Assembly: GCA_047967505.1 (NCBI GenBank)
Contig: CM106541.1
Origin: Dipteris shenzhenensis
Lineage: Eukaryota > Polypodiophyta > Polypodiopsida > Gleicheniales
DNA: 64,000 nucleotides
Reading direction: 5' to 3' (one strand)
A model generated the notes under the pieces. It was not told the origin of the DNA. It searched no databases and saw nothing but the letters and a program-made list of their open reading frames with translations. The translations under genes and the position numbers were made by a program. Shown here piece by piece: positions 9,501-22,201 of this stretch; the stretch's first letter is position 1, and each line of letters opens with the position of its first letter.

Positions 9501-11523
9501 CAGCTACTTGCCCCGATCTAGTTGCCTGTTTTATCGCCTTCCCAACTTACAGTCTGTGTTTTTCTAAAGGTTCCTTCAAGTCGATGCGAATCGGCATTCT
9601 GTGCTTGATGGTGGTAATTGGAGGCCCTATTACAAGGAACATTCCAAGAGCCTCAAAAGGTTGCAAAGTTACAGATTTTTTGAATGTGATCCTCCAATGC
9701 GAGCTCAAGAAGCATGAGGCCCTAGGGGCACAAGTTCACTAAAATTGGCTCTTCATCACAGGCCCGTGTTGCTCATTACACGAGGCCCTGAGAGAGAATA
9801 ATTCTAAAGTAAGGTTCGTTCAACAATAATTCCTTAGCAATCCTTTATGTCCCTTGCATCGTGTTTACCTGCCATCCTTCCAATAATCAAGGAGACAAAG
9901 CATTTGTGATTTCAATTCTGGTAGTGTGGATCCAAGGCATGTGTGTTTTGAAGCTTTTGAGAAGGGACTTGAGAGAAAACCATGATGAAGCTTCTTGGGA
10001 TGGTTTGGAGAGGCGATTGCTAACCCAAAAAAGACTATCAGCTGGACAAGCAAGCCCAATTTGTAGCAGCTGCCCTTCTTCCCTTTAATCTTGCTATCTA
10101 CTTCATCTCTCTGTCCCTATCCCCCTCGCAGCTTTACATGAGAACTCTCCATTGTGGAATGATGCCAAGGATTTGCTCTGCGGATGAGCCGTACCTTGCA
10201 TCCTACTATAGGGACAAGGCTTCTCCAGCCCTGTTGAGTCAAAGCGGTAGCAATAAGGCGTAAGATGAGGAGCATAGCATCGGAGACCATATTTGCTTTT
10301 CTTTTTCGTCCCCGTTGGCCCGTTATGATTTCTTTCGGTAAGAAATGTAAACCTATGTCTTGCTAAATTGCATACTTAATTAGCATTCCGCTATAGAACA
10401 AGCTATTACTTTGCATCTTGCTGGAGATGCACGGTTGTAAGCTGCCATGCTCACACCTCTAACTATGGTTTAGTGTGTCCTAAAATGTGGTGAGATGCGC
10501 ATTTCGGGAGATATTGGCATTAGTCCTAAGTGTTGCAATATGTATCATCATCTCAGAGATGCTACTGGTGTGCCTCAAAGATGCTACTAGTGTGATTCAA
10601 ATCCAAGAAGTCAAGTTGCATGTTGGCGAAGGAAAACAACAGTTTTCAAGAGCTTGATGGACTGGTGAGGCTAAGAGTACTGCAGCATAGGCAAGGTCTC
10701 CGAGGTCGAAAGTGTCGTCTCTAATTTTGCACCCTGAGCCAAGTGCGATGTTTGTTAAGCTCTCTCAAACTGACTTGAAGTGCCCAAAATGTGCAATGTG
10801 TGCACTAGAAGATTTCTTGCACCCAGTTATGAAAAGGTCTAGACTTGGCTTCACTACCTAAAGTTTGTGTGATCATGGCAGGATCTTTTATGTTACTGTA
10901 GTGTCGTCTCTGATGTTGCACCCTGAGCCAAGTGGCTCATGTTCATTAGGCTCTCTCAAACCGACTCAAAGTGCCCAAAATGTGGAACGTGTGCACTATA
11001 AGATTTCTTGCAACCAAGCTAGACTACGTAAAGTTTGTGTGATCATGGCGGGATCTTTTACATTATTGCTTCTCTTTCAAAGCTGTGGCTACATATATTA
11101 TCCATTTTAGCTATTATTAGCACCACATTGTTTTTGGCTACAAGATCACTCTTTGAATGTTGTTGAATCATGTATCATGTTGTGGGTGTAAATTGGAGCG
11201 AGAGGAATGTTAGACTTTAGCGTAGAAAAGTTAAATGTACAGGAATGGGGAAAAGGCTAGCAAGCAAGCTCTAATTCTGGTTCTTTTGGCTATCATGGAC
11301 ATGGTGGTGGTGGAGGATGGCGCCAAGGAAGGCTATGGCAGCAACTATGGTGGACATGCAGTTTTTATGAGTAGCGGGCATTCAAGCAAGGGAGTTGGAA
11401 AATCATAGGGGGCGAAGGCTTCTTCTGCACCAACCAAAACAATCGAGTTGGGATGAAAAGCAAAGAGGAGGCAGAGCTCCTCCCATCGATTGCCTAGAGA
11501 TCACTTTAGCACTACAAGCTGGC
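9501..11523. other. No intact gene seen
   Basis: GC-balanced DNA between the Helitron block and copia A. It holds only short frames. About 11275-11330 reads a glycine-rich plus-strand stretch (YHGHGGGGGW) with no start or supporting context. A two-copy duplication lies at 10712-11078. Confidence 0.5.
10712..11078. repeat. 189-bp tandem duplication
   Basis: GTGTCGTCTCT...TTGCACCCTGAGCCAAGTG starts at 10712 and again at 10901. Both copies run through AGTTTGTGTGATCATGGC and GGATCTTTTA. The copies differ by scattered substitutions and small indels. Confidence 0.85.
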
Positions 11524-11700
11524 TGAGAGTGCTCTCAACGAAAGCAAGAACGAAAGAAGGAGTGAGAGAGAGAGAGATAGAGAGCCACACAAGTTTTGGT
11601 GGGTGCAGAACCACCCTAATCTTCTTTTTCATTCATTTATATATGTGTTTGAGTATTGTACATAACCGGGGTAAAGGCACAGTGACCTTTAACCCCCACA
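11524..11700 (-). repeat. Copia A 3' LTR (177 bp)
   Basis: TG...CA-ended repeat matching 17281-17461 with scattered differences and small indels in the GA run. On the minus strand it opens TGTGGGGGTTAAAGG and carries the TATA-like ATATATAAATG. Confidence 0.93.
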
Positions 11701-11710
11701 ACCTCCTGCT
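11701..11710 (-). promoter_or_regulatory. Polypurine tract of copia A
   Basis: Minus strand AGCAGGAGGT lies directly before the 3' LTR (TGTGGGGG), in the position where plus-strand DNA synthesis is primed. Confidence 0.7.
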
Positions 11711-11753
11711 TAAAGGACAATGTGCCTTTAAGGGAGAACAACCAATGAGCATA

Positions 11754-13575
11754 CTATCCAATGCCCATCAATACATGACAATGCTTAAACTGCTGACTAG
11801 GTAAACTCTTTGTCAGCATATCTGTAGGGTTATCATCTATATAAACCTTGACAAGCTCTATGTGGTTGTCCTCAAGTACCTCCCTGATGAAATGGTACCT
11901 GACCTTAATGTGTTTGGTCTTTGCATGAAAGACCGGATTCTGTGCTAGCTGAAATATAGCACTCATGGAATCACTATGCAATATCGGTACACCTGTATGA
12001 ATCCCCAAATCTCCCACTAGCCGATCAAGCCATATAGCCTCCTTGCAACCCTCTGTGGCTGCAACATACTCAGCCTCTGTGGTAGACAAAGCAATGCACT
12101 TCTATGCGCGTGAGACATCCATGACACTGCACCACCTGCAAAGGTAAACACATAACCAGAAGTGGATCTCCTACTATCCACACTGCATAGTCTGAATCTG
12201 TGTACCCAAGTACATGCATGTCTCCTCTACCAAAGCAGATGCACATCTCCTTGGTACCCTTCATGTACCTCATGATGCACTTAACTGCCTCCCAATGCCT
12301 CTTTCCTGGATTAGCCATATATCGGCTAACAACTCCCATTGCAAATGCACTGTCTGGTCTAGTAGCTATCATAGCATACATAAGACTCCCAACTGCTGAT
12401 GCATAAGGAACCTTGGCCATCATGGCCCTTTCCTCATCTGATTTGGGACTATCTGTATGACTCAGTTTCACATATGGAGGCAATGGAGTACTCACTGCCT
12501 TCCCCCCCTCCATATTGAAACACTACAATACTTTTGTAACTTTTGTAACATACTCTTTTTGTGAAAGCCAAAGGAGTTTCCTACTCCGATCATGCGTAAT
12601 GCGAATACCAAGAATATGACTTGCAAGTCCCAAATCCTTCATATCAAAGGCCTCATGCAACTTGGCCTTTAATGCATCTAGCTCATAAGTATTCTTGCTA
12701 GCCAATAGCATATCATCCACATATAGTGCCAAGATTATCAGGCTATTATCCTTAGCCCTTTTAGTGTAGAGGCAGTGATCAATTTCACTCCTTCTAAAAC
12801 CCTGGGACCGAATGAAAGCATCAAACTTCTGATACCATTCTCTAGGCACTTGCTTAAGACCATAGAGACTCTTCTTCAGCTTGCAAACTAAATGCTCTTT
12901 GCCCTTTTCTTCAAAGCCTTCCGGCTGCACCATGTAAATTTCCTCATGCAAATCCCCATGCAAGAAAGCTGTCTTGACATCCATCTGCATAAGCTACATA
13001 TCCTCTGATGCCACTAGTCCAAACATGCATCTAAGTGTGGTCATCTTCACAACCGGAGAGAATATCTCATCAAAGTCCACACCCTTCTCTTGCTTGAACC
13101 CTTTAGCAACCAAACGGGCCTTGTACCTAGGCACATCATCACCTGTGACCTTCATTTTGTAGACCCATTTACATGGGAATGCTTTATTTCCATGTGGCAA
13201 AGAAACCAAGTCCCAAGTCTTATTCTTCATAAGTGAACTCATCTCTGATTGCATAGCATACTCCCACTTGCGTTGATCCTCGTGCATCATAGCCTCTCTG
13301 TAGCAAGAAGGCTCCCCGCAATTAGTAAGCATCACATAGTCTACCCTTGGAACAAACCTATCAGGCAGTCTAGACACTCTAGATGATCTTCTCAAGGGCA
13401 TTTCAGCTTGCTGTCCCACCTGCATATCAACCACATTTGGCTCATCATTTCCACCAATAGATGATCCATCATCTACCCTTGATTGTATACCTGTGGGAGT
13501 ACTTGGTGGTACCATTTCTTGCACATTTGGTGCATGGACAGCTTGCTGTCTATCAACATATGCAGGTGGATTCAC
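11754..13575 (-). pseudogene. Copia A pol: reverse transcriptase and RNase H
   Basis: RT begins near KWVYKMKVTGDD and YKARLVAKGFKQ, then QMDVKTAFLHGDL, KKSLYGLKQ and the catalytic LYVDDMLLAS near 12720. RNase H follows: LGYTDSDYA (first Asp), TEAEYVA (Glu) and LHSDSMSAI (second Asp), ending in PTDMLTKSLP. Together these copy the RNA genome into DNA in the cytoplasmic particle. TAG stops at about 12991 and 12520 and a frameshift near 12100-12170 interrupt it. The residues expected at both stops are compatible with an ancestral CAG. The copy is dead although its active-site motifs are intact. Confidence 0.93.
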
Positions 13576-15059
13576 ATCCTGAAAGTGATTCTCCTCATTT
13601 CAACATCCCTCATGGGTGCCTTATGCATCTTCTTCTCATTGAAGACTACATCATGGCTGCATATGATCTTCTTTGCTTCTGGATCCCAGAGATGATAGCC
13701 CATCTTTCCACTTTCACCATAACCCAGAAAGATGCATTTCCTAGACTTAGGATCTAGCTTCTTTCGAAGCTCTTTTGGCACATGTGCATATGCCTCACAC
13801 CCAAATATATGCAAATGAGAGTAAGAGGGCTTCTTGCCAATCCATGCCTCTTTAGGAATACCACCATCCAAACTCTTACTAGGTGATCTATTGATCACAT
13901 GCACTGCAGTCTTCATTGCCTCAGCCCAAAAACCACCAGAAAAACTTGCATTGGAAAGCATGCATTGCAACCTTTCTTGAATGGTACGATTCATCTTTTC
14001 TGCAACTGGATTTTGCTCTAGAGTACGAGGGGATGTGAGCTCCCTCTTAATCCCACATGTATCACAGAAATGCTGAAAGTCATGAGAGAGATACTCTCCA
14101 CCATTGTCAGTCCGTAGGCATTTAAGCATTCTACCTGACTAATTCTCAAACAAGGCCAGCCATTTTTGAAATACCTGGAATACATCACTCTTTCGAGCTA
14201 TAGCATAAGCCCATACTTTCCTAGTTGCATCATCAATGAATGTCACATAGTATTCAGCCCCGCCTAATGATCGTGTAGGCATGGGACCACATACATCTGA
14301 ATGCACCAAATCAAGCTTTTTAAACTCTTTCTTTCCCCTTCTTTTATGGGCTGATTTAGTCTGCTTCCCATAGAGACAGTGCTCACAAAATTCAAAATCA
14401 GAGAAACTCCAATGCGGTACATAAGCCAAATGGCATAAGAGTTTCATTCCATTCTGGCTCATGTGCCCCAACCTGCAATGCCACAAAGAAGTGCTTGGCT
14501 GCTCAGTTATTGCAACAACATGATCAAATACCCCTGATACATGTAAGGGATACAAAGTCCCACACTTGGCACCCCTAGCCAAAAGCATAGAGCCCTTCTG
14601 AATTTTCCAACTCTGAAAGCCAAAAGTGGTGTGAAAACAAGCATCATCTAGCTGATCCACTGAAATAAGACTCTTGGTCAACTTAGGCACATGTCTCACA
14701 TGTTTCAAAACAAATGCAGACCCATTTGCAAAAGAAAACTTTATGTCACCTACTCCCACTATGTCACATGCATAGTCATTTCCAAGATGCACACAACCTG
14801 TCTTTCCACCGTCATAAGTGGAGAACCATTCCCTATGGGGAGTAACATGGAATGAAGCATCAGAATCCAAAATCCAATCCTGGGAATATGCATCATCTGA
14901 AGTGGTAAGAAACTCTGTAGATAAACTAGACATGAAGAGAACGTCATTGTCACTATCATGTGTGACTGCATTAATCTCCTCAATCTTCATTTTTCCTTTG
15001 TCCTCCCTTGGACTCTCTTCCTTTTGATTTGCACCCCAATTTGCATTATTTTTCTTATC
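13572..15059 (-). pseudogene. Copia A pol: protease and integrase
   Basis: Protease is seen as WILDSDASFH near 14865, where the active-site Asp-Ser-Gly has become Asp-Ser-Asp; the sister copy at 42461 keeps DSG. The integrase HHCC zinc finger follows (LWHCRLGH, then FCEHCLYGK). The DDE core is LVHSDVCGP near 14310, LRTDNGGEY near 14120 and an acidic residue in VAEKMNRT near 13985, and C-terminal KCIFLGYGE is seen near 13730. A TAG at 14136-14138 splits the core, and a one-base frameshift near 13600 separates integrase from the RT linker. Together these would process the polyprotein and insert the cDNA. Confidence 0.92.
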
Positions 15060-15827
15060 CTTTTGCTCTCTTTCCAGCTTGTAGCAATCCTTTTTCATAT
15101 GGCCCTTCTTGCCACAGTGGTAACACTCAATGTTTCGTGCCCTGGATTTGCTACGAGACTTCCCTCTTTCTTGGGACTTCCCCCTGAACTATGATCTACC
15201 CCTTTGCACATTTAAGGCTGCATCCTGCTTCTTGCTTTCCATAGACTTTTGTCTAATCTCCTTAGCCAACAAGCTACCCACAACATCATTAAATTTCAGT
15301 ACTCCACGAGGTTTAGAGTTACTGACAGCTGTGCGGAAGGTATCCCATGAGGATGGCAATGAGCATAAGAGAAAAATTGCCTTAGTCTCCGCATCAAAAT
15401 TCATCTTCTGAGCCTGAAGCTAGCTGAAAATAATATTGAATTCATTCAAGTGAGAAGCGATGGAGACCCCTTCCTTCATCTACAGCTCAAACAACCTCTC
15501 CATGAGGTAAACTTTATTAGAGGCAGTTTCCTTCTCATAAGTGGCACATAGTTTCTTCCACAAATCTTCTGTAGTCTGCTCATTTACTACTGTGAAATAA
15601 ACTGACTCTGCAAGATGAAGTCTAATAGTAGACTTTGCTAATGCATCCAACTCATTCCAATCATCCTTAGACATATTTGCAGGCTTAGCTTCAATCCCTA
15701 CCAAGGGTTTAATCTGCTTCTTTTCAATAAGCACATCACTTATGTGTTCTTTCCACAAAGAAAAGTTTGTCCCATCAAACTTTTTAATACTGAAAAACTC
15801 TTTTTCAGACATGGAAGAGGATGCCAT
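15060..15827 (-). pseudogene. Copia A gag (capsid)
   Basis: The start is taken at MASSSM (15827), which the sister copy at 41503 shares. KFDGTNFSLWKEHI and TTEDLWKKLCATYE are typical copia gag. The CCHC zinc knuckle CYHCGKKGHMKKDC lies near 15090-15130. TAG codons at 15480, about 15420 and 15187 break it. At the last one the sister copy reads CAG. Gag would form the virus-like particle that packages the element RNA. Confidence 0.92.
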
Positions 15828-15851
15828 AATGCAAATAAAGAAAAATCCCAA

Positions 15852-17264
15852 ATGCTAGTGCCTGTAAGAGAGAATCACACCAAATACCAGGTGCACCCAA
15901 ATGTGTATGCCACAATAGAGTGAAATATCACCAAAACTCATGTCTCAAAGCATCTGACTCATGTGCATATACTATGCATCCATATGAGCAAATGTGGCCC
16001 AAAAGAAAATGCCAACTGCAATGGCAATCCAAAATGCCAATAAGTGCCAAATGACTCAAGCATAAACACCATCCACTGGCATATGCATTAATAACATCTC
16101 ATCCAAGAGAGCATAGCACCATCAGTGCATCACCTGCAATGTGTCAAAGCTATCCCTCAGCATAAAATAGCATCCATGTGCAAAGCGTCCATAAAAATAG
16201 CATCCCACAAGGCAATTTGGGCCTATCATCGCATCCAATAAGGACCGCAATGCATCCAAATGGCCTATAAATCATCCACTGCAACCCAATGCACACCACG
16301 AATGAGCACACACTACTCAAACTGCAACCAGAGTGATCTACATAAGGTATGCTCAAGAAATCATAGTCCCACGGTAATGACCGCTAGTGAAATAGAACCT
16401 GAGATGCCTCAAAACATGGGCACCATTGCATAATTGAACTCAACAAGAAAATCTGCAAATATCTCTCTTCTGTCGGAACTCCAAAATCCCAACCGATGAG
16501 TGAGAAATGGGAGTTTACACTTATCCACTGCCATGTGGCATAAATCTAAGGTTTCAAAACCTTAGAATGAAAAATGCATAACAGAGAGACAAAATCGAAT
16601 ACACAGAGATCTATAACTCTGAAAATCCTCCACCGAATCGTGTAAGAACTGACAGGTAGGGGTTTTTGGGTGTTTGAACCGCAATGGGATAGACGGTTTT
16701 GGAAACCGTGGTCTCAATCACTGGGTCCAACACATGGATTGAAAAATGTTTTTGGAAACACAACTATTTGTAAACTCCACCGGAGTGCAAATGATGGCAA
16801 CATAGAAGTTTTAGGACCTCCTGAGTCCATCAGAACTGACAGATCTGCAAATGGTTGCTCCAAACTTGAGTTCCAACACCCGGGCAAAAAAACGCAGAAA
16901 CTGACACAATGAGTCAGAAATCCAATGAAATGATCCCATATTCAAGAATGAAGGTGTTTCCAAGCTCCTGAAGAGAAGTGGACACCAAAAGCAAGCAATA
17001 GTTGCCTCTACAAGTCAATATGGAGTCTCTATCATCGAACGGAATAGGGAAAAGCTTAAAAAAAAAGAGTTTTTCTTTGAAAACACTTGACAGGATCTCA
17101 AAACCACTTCGCAAAGCCAAAGTGACTTTTCCAAAGGTTCCTCCAAGGTCTCTGCACACTTGGATGCAAGTAAAGTCACCCACAAAGCTTCCCACAAAGC
17201 TTCTCCTTCCTCCCACAGAGCTACTGAGCTTCTAGGCATTCACGCACACTCAGCTACATCACTC
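15852..17264 (-). other. Copia A 5' leader (untranslated)
   Basis: Sequence between the primer site and gag, conserved in the truncated copies at 1811-2832 and 40019-41500. It has no long frame on the element strand. An unusually long leader of about 1.4 kb is a family trait. Confidence 0.85.
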
Positions 17265-17278
17265 GGGCTCTGATACTA
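17265..17278 (-). promoter_or_regulatory. Primer-binding site of copia A
   Basis: Minus strand TAGTATCAGAGCCC, one base off the initiator-Met tRNA complement TGGTATCAGAGCCC seen in the copy at 2833. Confidence 0.85.
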
Positions 17279-17280
17279 GT

Positions 17281-17461
17281 TGAGAGTGCTCTCAACGGAA
17301 GCAAGAACAAAAGAAGGAGAGAGAGAGAGAGAGAGAGACAGTGAGCCACACAAGTTTTGGTGGGTGCAAAACCACCCTAATCTTCTTTTTCATTCATTTA
17401 TATATGTGTTTGAGTATTGTACATAACCGGGGTAAAGGCACAATGACCTTTGACCCCCACA
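17281..17461 (-). repeat. Copia A 5' LTR (181 bp)
   Basis: Pairs with 11524-11700. The GA run near its inner end is longer here (about nine GA units). Confidence 0.93.
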
Positions 17462-19909
17462 GCCGACATCATCGGAAATAATGGATAGGCATGGGAGCCA
17501 TTTTTTTAAAGCAATAGGCCCTTGGGTGTCAAGGCATGGAGATGTTCCTCCCATGCTGATTTGAAAGTGGGGTCATTGGGAGACATAGAGATATTCCTCC
17601 GAGGAGGCTTTGTTGTAAAGGTGAAATTCTCAAGGATGAGCATATATGAAGACCAATGCTCCATTTCACATGTTCTCACTCTCTTGTAACACACATTTCT
17701 TGCTTTGATCTCCAACGTGTTGGGATAAAACCGTGGTTGAATCACCACATGCCCCTCAGGCAAGCAATGCACTTGATGGTGTGGTACAAAGTGTAGAAGA
17801 AGCTGGGGTCAGATGAGAACGGGTAGTTTTTGATGGTGAAGAGGGTGGAGCTAATAGCGAGAGTAGTGATAGTGATGGAGTATGTAACTAAATGGGAGAC
17901 TACCGCTAGCCTTGGGTGTAAGAAGCTTCCATCCCCATCATATCTTTACCATTATTGAGAAAAGGAGGGAAGAAACTATTATCGTCTATTGAATCCAAGA
18001 CATAGGCTATATCCCAAATTATTTTATAACTTCTCTTGCTACTCAACTTGCAATTCCTTGCTTCTTCCATTGAATGTCCACTGTGGAATCCAACGTCAAC
18101 TTAGCCTCATTAGTGAGTTGAAAATTCTTGCCACATGGAATGGAAGTCATGAAAACCTCACTAAATAAGTGCATTAAGACATTTCTTTAGGAACTTATAA
18201 GGAAGCTGCTTATCCTTTTTTGCAAGCACGGCTTCATCAATGATAGCTTCAACTAGCTTCTTTAATTTCATTATCAAATCAAGCCAAGTCTTTCTTGCAA
18301 GGCTAGAAATGAGTTCACAAAAGAGTGTGCTAGCCCTTAAGCCCAGGTGAAAGACATTCAAAATATCATGCAGCACCTTGAGGAGAGATCCAACAATAAT
18401 TGGATGTCAAACAATTTTAATAACTAGGATTTGGGAGCAACGATGCCCCAGAAGATTTTTGACAAAAAGTAGCTATGAGCTATAAGAACAACATAAGCGA
18501 GGAAGCAATGCAAGAGGAGCAAACTAGGGGATGAGGCAAGGAAGAGGGTCCAAGTAATCCAAGACATATGTTTGGATCCCAATTTGATTTATAATTAGAA
18601 AAGAACAACAATAATAGTGCTTCAAAAGGAGCATGTTAAACAACTTAGCTTGGACTTGCAAGGCTATAGGAATGAGCCTTGAAAGCAATCTCAAGTAGAT
18701 AGTAGTAGAGCAAGGAATATGCTATGGGAGATGAAATTGTTTTTAATTTCAAGTCCTTCTTCTCTATTTCTATCTCTATCTCTGTATATATTAAGGAGAG
18801 AGGAGGTTGAGACTTCCACGTGTCATGAAGAGGAGGTTGAAATTTCCTTGTGGCAAGAGTTGGAGTGGCCATGTGTTGCAAGGGAGAGAAGGCTTGCATA
18901 GTGGTGGAGGCCTTCCTCAATGTGCAACTACCTTGTTCAACACTCCACTAATGCTCCTCCCTTTCTCAGCATGCTCCCTTGCTTGAGCGTGATGCTCATG
19001 CTTTTTGGAGGCCTTGCCAAATGTGAACATGCCCTTCCCTCCTCCTCTTGCCTCCTCTTTAGCTCCCTCTTTGACCATACCAGACCCTCCATTGATCCTT
19101 CCTCCTCTTCCTCATTTTCTATGCCCCCATCCATACTAATACCTCCCATGGTGGGCTTTATATAGCAAGCAATGAGATATCCTTTGATATACAAAATCTA
19201 TCGTTTAGGAAAATACTAGATCTAGCAACTCTTGAGTTGTTTTGAACTTACATTTGTAATCACAATGTTCTTCCATCTCATACAATGGCAGTGAACATTT
19301 ACATGAAAAAATATAATGTCTCTTTGCAAAATTTCAAGTCCCTTTCTTTCTAAGTTGCTTATAAATTGATGTTGGAATTGACATAATATGTTTCTAGAGG
19401 GGAGCTTACTTCATTAACTTTCAAACTATATCAAACAATTGTTGGCAAGAAAAGAAAAAAGGTTACAAGGGATCACACTTGATCTTATGTCATTTGTCTA
19501 GCAATTCATACACGATGCAAAAGTTGTCAAGAGAACCCTATATTTTGCTGTTGGTAGTAAGTTGCAATGTAAAGTTGGACCTTGTATGTAAAGCCCCATG
19601 AATCTGCTTTAGATAGACCCTTGATCGATAGATTTTACTTTTGTGCAAGTTTTTAAATCCTATCATGTTTGGAGACTACCCATTTGTCATGAAGTATTGA
19701 CGGGAGATTGTATGCTTACATTTTCAAAGGAGGAGAGAACAAACGTCAAATATTCAATAGATTTCTTGGGTTTTCGTCTATTAACTACTATAATGCTAGA
19801 GACCCATGACACATATGTTCATATGGACAAAAGATTGCTATATCACTCAATGTTTTTAAAATCTCCAATGCACCCGATTGAGAACATTGAGGCACAACAT
19901 GATAAATGC

Positions 19910-20001
19910 ATTCCATACTTGCTATAATCTGTCTCCCAACTTGGAAGTTGTGTTAATTCCATACTTGCTATGAGTTTTCTCCCAACTTGGAAGTGGTGTG
20001 T
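19910..20001. repeat. 46-bp tandem duplication
   Basis: ATTCCATACTTGCTAT starts at 19910 and 19956, each followed by CTCCCAACTTGGAAGT. Two diverged copies. Confidence 0.8.
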
Positions 20002-20380
20002 TGAGATAAGACTTAATCGATTCCAAATAAAGATACTTAAAAATAGCAATTGGGATGCAATGCATTTCCAAGACAATGAGGTTTCCTACATCAACCTACT
20101 AAGGAAGCTTAACAAAAGGTCAGACAACTCTTATCGAACTCTTATTAGGTCTCTTCCCTCTTTTCCACCATGGCTTTGCCACAATTTATCACACTACCAT
20201 TGAATTTAATGTTGGCTCAAAAAGTGGTTTCTTCATGGGAAAAGTGACCTCTCTTGCCTCACAAAATGGTAAATTTAACTCTCCCTTTTCAAGTACTTTG
20301 ATTAGCTCCATACCAACATATTTGGATTAAAAAAAGGACATTCTTAAAACAAGGGAATGCATTGCAATTACCATTCATTT

Positions 20381-20595
20381 AAACCACTAAGGTATGGATA
20401 TGAATGCTATACCAAGTTTTGGATCTAAATGCTCTACCAAAGAACTCACATTGTAAAGGCTTGATCTTTAATAGTGAAACATCATTTTAAACCACTAAGG
20501 TATGTATCTGAATGCTATACTAATTTTTGGATCTAAAATTCTCTACCAAAGCACTCAACATTGTATTGGCTTGATATCTAATATGAAACATCGAA
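20381..20595. repeat. 108-bp tandem duplication
   Basis: AAACCACTAAGGTATG starts at 20381 and 20489. Both copies continue through GAATGCTATAC, TTTTGGATCTAAA and GGCTTGAT with scattered substitutions. Confidence 0.85.
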
Positions 20596-21009
20596 AGGAT
20601 GCTTTTTAAGTTTGATAGTTGAGAAGCTTGGTTGCAAAATGATAATCACCATTGATACTTTGTCGACGTTCTTGGTACAATCAAATGTTTGAGAGATTAC
20701 AATCCACATGTTCCATGGAAAATTATTAGCTCTTTTTAATATTAAGGGATTATCGATAATAAATGTGATTAGATGAAAGTGCGTTAGATTGGGACATTTG
20801 GTTGTTCCTCATGTAGTCTGCACGAGCTTAAAAAAGAGGATGAAGCAACATTGTATGCCAACAAAGGTCATTGGGAGTAAGTATAATCCACAAATGGAAT
20901 ATGCATTTATTAAGTTGGCAGGCCATGTAGGAATGGATTTGGCAAGCATGGTAGAGGCCATGATCTTTTCTAAAACACTTCATTTAACATTATGTGAAGG
21001 TGATGTGGG

Positions 21010-21646
21010 TTAAAAGATTAGCTCTAGGGGAGGAGGTGGTGCATGGAGGTGAAGGTCTAAGGAGCAACTATAACAAGAGTGAAGGTGGAGCAAAGGTGAG
21101 GGGGGTGAGAGAGAATCTATCACAAAAGAGTGGTGATAAGAGGTGAGGGGGCTGATGAAGCATCCATAAGTGGGAGGGCGAGGTGGAGTGAAGGCGAGGG
21201 GGTCAGAGATTGTAGCCCATGAGGAGGGGGTGGTGAGCAAAGATGAGGGGTTGAGGGAATAGTCATGCCGCGAGGAGATGGGAGGGAGAGATGGAGCAAA
21301 GTTGAGGGGGAGGTGGAGCAAAGTTGGGGGGGTTGAGAGGGGAATGGTACAAGGACAATTTGTGAGGGTTGAGGGAGGTGCCATGAGGAGAGGATGTGAG
21401 AGAGTAGGCACAAGGGGATGGGAGGTGAGGGGTGGGGGAATTAGCCACGAGGAGAGGGGAGGTATGCGAGAAGCCACAACAAGAGTGTAGATGAGAGAGT
21501 TGAGGAAGTAGAACTTTGCAAGGAGAAGGGCGTGCAAGTTGGAGCAAAGGTGAGGGGGCTAAGACAGCAGTTGCTTCAAGGAGGGGGTGAATCTCATGAA
21601 GGCAAAAAGACTAGAGGGGGGGTAAGGGGACGTGAAGCTATGAGAG

Positions 21647-21705
<59 letters not shown>

Positions 21706-21877
21706 AGAAGGGGGTGGTGAGATAGCTAGGAAGAGATGAGAAAAAGTAGACAGGGGGAGAGAAGGGCTTAAAGTAGGCACCGAGATCATCCAAACTGGAA
21801 ACGATAACACAAGAGCCATTTGGATCCCATATATAGATAACACAAGAGCCATTTGAAGATAAGAGGAGGTTGAGAGA
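21010..21877. repeat. Purine-rich tract with (AG)n microsatellite
   Basis: The plus strand is strongly G/A-rich (GAGGGGG, GGTGGAGCAAAG words recurring). It includes an uninterrupted AG dinucleotide run of about 25 units at roughly 21652-21700. Long frames on both strands here come from low complexity, not genes. The tract continues at 24443, because the LTR element at 21878-24442 was inserted into it. Confidence 0.8.
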
Positions 21878-22201
21878 TGACAAAACATGTGTGCCTCAGG
21901 ATCTATGGAGCGCTCTAAGGTGGATGAAACCTATGTGGAAACATGATGAAGAGAGTGCTCATGACATGTATCTCAAGTCAATTAGGTTCCAAGATAGATT
22001 AACTTGGACTCATAAAAAGAATCTTGAGATAGTGCAAAGTGCTTGATTGAATTACTTCAAATGAACCTCCCTTTTATAGGTGAGGGTACTTACATCCATT
22101 TGCTTGCTCACATGTGGGATATCTCCTCCATGCCATGTGGCATCTTGTCCTTTGCTCATACCTTTGCTCTACATGTGCTCATGGCACCACAACTCTCAAC
22201 A
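21878..22201 (-). repeat. 3' LTR of the non-autonomous element (324 bp)
   Basis: TG...CA ends. Contains a minus-strand TATA-like CTATAAAAGGG near 22070-22080. Nearly identical to 24119-24442. Confidence 0.96.

Larger units (their letters stand above)
11524..17461 (-). mobile_element. Ty1/copia LTR retrotransposon, family A, full length but broken
   Basis: Minus-strand element with a 5' LTR at 17281-17461, primer site 17265-17278, a leader of about 1.4 kb, gag and pol (15827 down to 11754), a purine tract at 11701-11710 and a 3' LTR at 11524-11700. The pol order PR-INT-RT-RNaseH is that of Ty1/copia. At least six nonsense codons and two frameshifts destroy the polyprotein. The 5 bp outside the two LTRs do not match (CTGGC and GCCGA), so no target duplication is seen. 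Related pieces lie at 1811-3020 and 40019-42912. The very short LTR with a CT-repeat is the family hallmark. Confidence 0.95.
17462..21009. other. No recognisable gene
   Basis: Unique-looking DNA. Minus-strand frames at 17506-17772 (88 codons, with ARNVCYKRVRTCEMEHWSSY) and 18161-18376 (71 codons, with LDLIMKLKKLVEAIIDEAV) read like protein but match nothing I recognise and have no partner exons I can join. The rest has short chance frames. Two tandem duplications are listed separately. Confidence 0.45.

Noticed and set aside
12200-15411. Plus-strand frames of 60-98 codons across copia A
   Set aside because: They are antisense shadows of the minus-strand gag-pol.
21010-21547. Minus-strand proline/serine-rich frames up to 175 codons
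   Set aside because: They are the complement of the purine-rich tract. Stops are rare because of composition, and all minus frames are open at once.
21559-21888. Two overlapping minus-strand frames of 80-110 codons, rich in Ser and Leu
   Set aside because: They are the (AG)n microsatellite read as SLSLSL; there is no independent coding signal.
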